This document shows positions 58,574 to 64,000 of a stretch of DNA of 64,000 bases, in pieces. Each line of letters opens with the position of its first letter. Position 1 is the stretch's first letter. The notes below the pieces were generated by a model. That model did no database searches and had not been told where the DNA came from. It was given only the letters and a program-made list of their open reading frames with translations. Made by a program: the position numbers and the translations under genes. The stretch spans positions 1,816,501 to 1,880,500 of the forward strand of contig JAQFVV010000030.1 of assembly GCA_028023455.1 (NCBI GenBank), written 5' to 3'. The stretch comes from Epiperipatus broadwayi. Lineage: Eukaryota > Onychophora > Udeonychophora > Euonychophora > Peripatidae.

Positions 58574-58779
58574 TATATATCTAAACAAGTGTAGTACTCT
58601 CAGATCCAAGGCTCCTCACTGATGAAGGCCACAAGCTAGAAACTAGTCTGGGAATACTGGATGAGTAGGAACTAAATAGGGATATTGATGTCACACCTTC
58701 TAGCAACCATTGATTACTATGGCTTGCACTGGGTCACTCTACTGTATGGAGATAATTGCTACTGTTTTATTGTTCTAAT
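58574..58779 (+). mobile_element. Family A right arm with 13-bp flanking repeat
   Basis: Single-arm copy starting with the GATCCAAGGCTCCTCA block; flanked by TAAAACATTTTTT at 58561-58573 and 58780-58792 (AT-rich, so weaker evidence). Contains an intact-looking ribozyme core. Confidence 0.75.
58613..58655 (+). ncRNA. Hammerhead-like ribozyme, family A
   Basis: Core CUGAUGA (58619-58625), GAAA, stem III ACUAGU, triplet GUC; stem I UCCUCA/UGGGAA has one mismatch. Confidence 0.5.
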
Positions 58780-58792
58780 TAAAACATTTTTT

Positions 58793-59484
58793 AATTATGT
58801 TAAAAATTTAACTTCGTTATCTAAGTAATAAGAGCTTAAAATGATCAGGTAAGGGATCTTTTTTTTGTATTTTATTTTTTAATTGATTGGAATTAATTGT
58901 AAGTACGAGTTTGTTTTTTAAAATTTTAATCCAGGGCCAGTACAAGGGTACTGCCATTGCCAAAGTCTTTTCAGTATTTCATCTTGCTATTACTTGCATT
59001 TTGTTACTTAAATCTTTTGTGAATATTTCGAGAATTGTTTTGTAAGGCATTTTTCTAAAATTAAACATTTTTGAAGCAGCTCTTCAAAAAAAAAATGTTT
59101 AGCAATTCCTAAATATTTAGAACAGAAATTTTTCATTTAATACAGAAATGTGTTTGAATTTATTATCTGCAGCTGCAATAGTGGTATGGAAAAATAAAAG
59201 TCAATCTTAATTTTTAGTTTTAAATGTCTAATAGGTTGGTCCTCTTACTTGTACATAAATTGATTGATCTTTTTCCTACATAGAACTTTTTCTTGTTTTT
59301 TTTTTTTCAAAATTAGGTGTTATATTTAAAATCTCAGCAACTTTTATAACTTTAACCTACATTTTTTAAAACTCATCATTAATTCAAAATTCATTAAGGT
59401 TTTTTGGGGTGTCATTTATACAATTCATAATATTATTTATCTCCAAGTGCTTTTATTATTTAGTTGTTTAATTGTTACATTTAT
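58793..59484. other. AT-rich non-coding between two family A copies
   Basis: No feature recognised. Confidence 0.55.
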
Positions 59485-59496
59485 TTCAAACAATAT

Positions 59497-60036
59497 ATCA
59501 CATGATCACTAAACATCACATGATCACCATTTCTTATGCTTGCTCCATAACTGTTGTTAAAACAGGCAAAACTTTCCATACAGTAGTGCCACTCAGTGCA
59601 AGCCGGAGTAATCAATGGATGCCAGAAGGCTTGTACATAAAATCCCTATCTAGTGCCTACTCATCCAATATTCCCAGATTAGTTTCTAGCTCGTGGCTTT
59701 TGTCAGTGACGAGCTTTGAATCTGAGAGCACTGCATCTATATCTTAGGATCTAATGCAATCCTCTAGCAGCCACTTTTTATCTCTACTTAACTACAAAAC
59801 TATGAGCTTAAAATTGAAAACACAATAATATTTTCAATCCAAGCTCAGTAACTTATATAGTGCTTTCAGATCCAAAGCTCCTCACTGATGAAAGTCACAA
59901 GATAGAAAAACTAATCTGGTGATATTGTATGAGTAGGCACTAGATAGGGATTTTATGCATAAGCCTTCTGGCATCCACTGATTACTCTGGCTTGCACTGG
60001 GTGGCACTACTGTATGGAGAGTTTTACCTGTTTTTG
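59497..60036 (+). mobile_element. Full palindromic family A element
   Basis: The longest copy: head (ATCACATGATCACC), left arm, a spacer of about 100 bases, and right arm ending GGAGAGTTTTACCTGTTTTT. Flanks TTCAAACAATAT (59485-59496) and TTCAAACCAATAT (60037-60049). Ribozyme-like cores on both arms have changes (CUGACAA minus; GAAAAAC plus). Confidence 0.82.
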
Positions 60037-60059
60037 TTCAAACCAATATATTAAATGAT

Positions 60060-60905
60060 ATGATTTATGATTCAGTAAATTTAAACTTTGCTAAATTTTT
60101 AAGAAATCCATTTGCTTTTATATTCATAGTATTGTCATTTAACTCTGACAAAAGATCATTTTGAGATATTTCTTTCAGTGCATCACAAACATAGGACAAA
60201 TTATATCTCAAAGATTTCAGTGATTCAGTGGTTTGAGAGTAAAATTGGTTATGTGTTTTCACATATTTCCATTAATAAGTCAAGCTGGAAAAATGCATAT
60301 AAAAATGATGTATTGTATTGAAAAACTGTTGCATTTAAAATATTAGCAGCACAATTCACTACTAAATTCAGTGAATGTAAACTACAAAATATGAATGTTG
60401 CTCTTGGATTTATATTTAAAATTATCATTGCACTCCTTTTACGTCTTCTTTTATGTTGCTGGCATTGTTATATTCTTGACTTAGTAGATTCTGGATAAGT
60501 AAAAATTAATTTTCTGAAATACATATCATTTGCCATACTTTTTCCAATAGTACTTTGTATGTTTAATAATTCCAAAAAGTGTTCATTTATGGAAACTATA
60601 TTGTTAGTGGTATTCACAACACATGTTACTATACTCGTTTGATCTATGTAAACAATATCAGGAGTATAGTCTGTAACAATAACGAAGTATTTGATGACAG
60701 AAACAGAATTCAAATTTTTTTCACAGCATCAGAAGTGATTATTATTTCATTTTGCACATCTTGTCCAAGATAATGCATGTATGTTTCTTTATCTTTTATT
60801 TTTCTCAAATGTTCATTCATAATCGGGCCAAATTTCACTAAGAATTCAACAAATTTCAAAAAATGTCAATTTCCATAAGCAAATAAGGTTTCATTTATTC
60901 CTTGA
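60060..60905 (-). pseudogene. hAT-type transposase relic (DUF4371 / ZMYM1-like)
   Basis: On the minus strand, in order and with frame changes: EFLVKFGPIMNEHLRKI, MHYLGQDVQNEIIITSDAV (60740-60860), KYFVIVTDYTPDIVYIDQTS, INEHFLELLNIQSTIGKS (60500-60710), INPRATFIFCSLHSLNLVVN (about 60360-60420) and FYSQTTESLKSLRY, VCDALKEISQNDLLSEL (60110-60250). These correspond to KYFsii.D.TPD.s..EQ, F..GT-type and INPRA...C..HsLNLV blocks of DUF4371 hAT-type transposases, which cut and paste DNA. The region is missing at least two blocks, so it is a dead relic. The (CTA)n array starts about 45 bases beyond its upstream end. Confidence 0.75.
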
Positions 60906-60948
60906 AAAGACAAATTCTATATAGCCAAGTTTCAACTAATGTAAACAA

Positions 60949-61898
<950 letters not shown>

Positions 61899-61908
61899 AA
61901 ATTTAAAT

Positions 61909-62203
61909 ATCACATGGTCGTGATTTCTTATGCTTGCTCATAACTGTTATTAAAACAGGCAACACTCTTAATCCAGTAGTGCCATTCAGTGCAAGCCAGA
62001 GTAATCAATGGATCCCTAAGATCTAGGTGCAGTGCTCTCAGATCCAAGGCTTCTCACTGATGAAGGCCACAAGCCATAAACTAGTCTGGGGATATTAGAT
62101 GAGTAGGCACTAGACAGGAATTTTATGCACAAGACTTCTGGCATCCATTGATTACTCTGACTTTCACTGAGTGGCACTACTGTATGGAGAGTTTTGCCTG
62201 TTT
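61909..62203 (+). mobile_element. Family A element with 10-bp target duplication
   Basis: Flanked by AAATTTAAAT at 61899-61908 and 62204-62213. The left arm is shortened; the right arm has CTGATGA and stem I/III sequences but TAAA in place of GAAA. Confidence 0.8.
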
Positions 62204-62467
62204 AAATTTAAATAGCATGTCTCTATTGAACATTTACACAAAATATTAAATTATCACTTACAAATACTTTGTTTAGACAAAAATCGATAAAAATGAATCT
62301 GAATATATTTATGTTCTGAATAATAGGCATCTTTTCAATTCTATCACTGGAAGTCCAAATATAAAAGAAGTCAATATTACATGAATATTTATAGATACAG
62401 ACTAAAGTAATTCAACTTTTGAGCACTTGGATGCTATTGTAAGAAAAGCTAATACATTTTGAATTAA

Positions 62468-62518
62468 ACCATTAAGCATCACAGGGTGGCAATACTGTAT
62501 GGAGAGTTTTGCTTTGTT
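62468..62518 (+). mobile_element. Family A remnant, 51 bp, with exact 13-bp target duplication
   Basis: Head (ACCATTAAGCATCACA) joined directly to the tail (GGGTGGCAATACTGTATGGAGAGTTTTGC), flanked by CATTTTGAATTAA at 62455-62467 and 62519-62531. It defines the two ends of family A. Confidence 0.88.
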
Positions 62519-62531
62519 CATTTTGAATTAA

Positions 62532-63444
62532 GTTTATCACTTTTGAGGATTACTTATAGCCTCATATTCACAGCAATGGGATTTATGTGGATGGATGATA
62601 TATATATATATATGTGTGTGTGTGAAAAGTTTATTTAAATATCAAATTATATGGCCATTTTTTAAAAGGGGGAAGCAGGATTCCTTCTTATTCATGGGGT
62701 TAGAATTGTTGGCTATATGCCATCATTTTTCTCAATGCAAGTGATATTGGTAACTGTAGGCTCAAATGTGTGGACCATTAAGGCTTGGTGATCAAGGCAA
62801 ATAGACTAGTACTCTGGGTAATGGAAGTATTAAGAAATAGATTGTATCCTAAAGATGTTATAATATTTGATGTTTGGTTTTAGAAACAATTGATATTTAT
62901 GTTATGTTTTAAGAGATGTTAAACACTAAACTTCTCACTTTATATTTTCTTTTAAAAAGTTTGTTTGTATTTGAATAAGTCTGGTTTTTTGGACCCATTA
63001 AAAAAATCGTGACAATTTTCTGATAATGATTATATAATTAATGGCTTAATAAAGGTAAAGTATGTGTCATTCTCTGCTTATATGTATAACTAAATAAATG
63101 TGGATTTTCATAACCAATATAGGAATTTAAAGGCAGAAGTGCAATAACTTCCAAAAAGACTTGGACATGAAAAATGATATATAATTATATTAAATGAATG
63201 GAGATTACTTTGAACATATTTTAAATAGTAATATATAAAAATTGAAATAAGTGCATTTCGTGATATATTTATCATATTGCCTCTTTTGGGAAGAGATATC
63301 TAGTTTGATGAGGTTAAAATAAAATAGCTCTATAATGTTAATGAATGAAAAAAACTGCAGGAATTTTTAAGGAATATGTGAACCTACCATCCTTGTACCA
63401 CTTGATTTTAAGCAAGCTTCTATTGTTTCATTTTATAAAATTGT
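62532..63444. other. AT-rich non-coding
   Basis: Short TA/TG run near 62600. No gene recognised. Confidence 0.55.
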
Positions 63445-63775
63445 ACAATGTAATTAGAAGGGACTTGAACTCAAGACTTTCAACCTCCCCACAATTATCC
63501 ACTCCACCTTATACCACTGATACCTATGACCACACACCTGTGAAAAAGATAAACGATCTCCAATATACATATTTTATGCTGCACCAGCTCTCATCATTTG
63601 TTCCAGATCACCATCTCTCACACATATATATATAATCAGTGCTTAATTTATATTATGATAGCAAATCTTCAAACTTTAATGGACAAGCTTCAATCTTCTC
63701 CTATCAGTTTTATAAGATGTAATGGATAGTTATAGGAAGATTGACAATTTGAGTTCAAGTCCTTTCCAATTACAT
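63445..63775 (+). repeat. Divergent family K copy with terminal inverted repeats
   Basis: Ends GGGACTTGAACTCAAG and TTGAGTTCAAGTCC are complementary over about 29 bp, and the right end resembles a Pol III B box. The interior follows family K (ACTGATACC.., GATAAACGATCTCCAATATA). Confidence 0.6.
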
Positions 63776-64000
63776 TAAGTTTAGTATAGACAATATACAT
63801 AGTATTAAATGTTAAAATTGTACAATATAGTTATATATAAAATATTATTGTTAGACACTGCAAAAAAGTGTACTTTCAAAGATTTTATTGAAGAAATTTC
63901 TTTCAGTAATAAATGAGTGATGACTAAGGAATCAGGGTAATTGTAGAAAATTAAGATTTTTGTTTTTAAAAAATACAAGCGTTGTGAGCAAAAATGAGCG

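Overview
The window is animal-type nuclear DNA, strongly AT-rich (by eye about three quarters A+T), and I find no host gene that I can name. Penelope-like elements (PLEs) with GIY-YIG endonuclease domains, RTE-type LINE relics, a DUF4371 hAT-type transposase relic, tRNA-derived SINEs and long trinucleotide microsatellites point to an invertebrate metazoan. I cannot name the species.

Layout: 1-4600 holds SINEs, family A and family K repeats and a near-perfect 300-bp palindrome (family B). 4600-8225 is one decayed RTE LINE with three nested family A insertions, followed by an inverted RTE 3' end and a PLE 3' fragment. 10243-16792 is a complete LTR retrotransposon (TG...CA ends, ATAC target duplication, tRNA-Lys-like primer site). 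It has no pol, one gag-like ORF of tandem repeats, and LTRs of very unequal length. 16800-30000 is mostly non-coding DNA with SINEs and palindromes. 30190-35455 holds two more RTE relics in opposite orientations. 36300-41760 is dense in palindromes and PLE fragments. 43560-44460 holds a tandem repeat with a family A insertion. Two related copies of an unrecognised 2.2-2.6-kb element lie at 46.8-49.0 kb and 55.7-58.3 kb. The one nearly intact coding element is a PLE at about 49.09-52.56 kb (minus). The last 6 kb has family A copies, the hAT relic and a long (CTA)n array.

The unifying observation is that several unrelated repeat families carry the same small RNA design: CUGANGA, a short hairpin, GAAA, a palindromic stem III ending in NUH, and a stem I strand complementary to the sequence just before CUGANGA. 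This is the type-I hammerhead ribozyme plan known from PLEs and retrozymes. In most families it occurs on both arms of a large inverted repeat, and many of these palindromic units are flanked by 12-15-bp direct repeats, the mark of retrotransposition. The likely picture is a set of non-autonomous, hammerhead-bearing palindromic retroelements mobilised by PLE (or RTE) machinery. The ribozyme and mobilisation claims are inferred from sequence; no cleavage or transcript evidence is available here.
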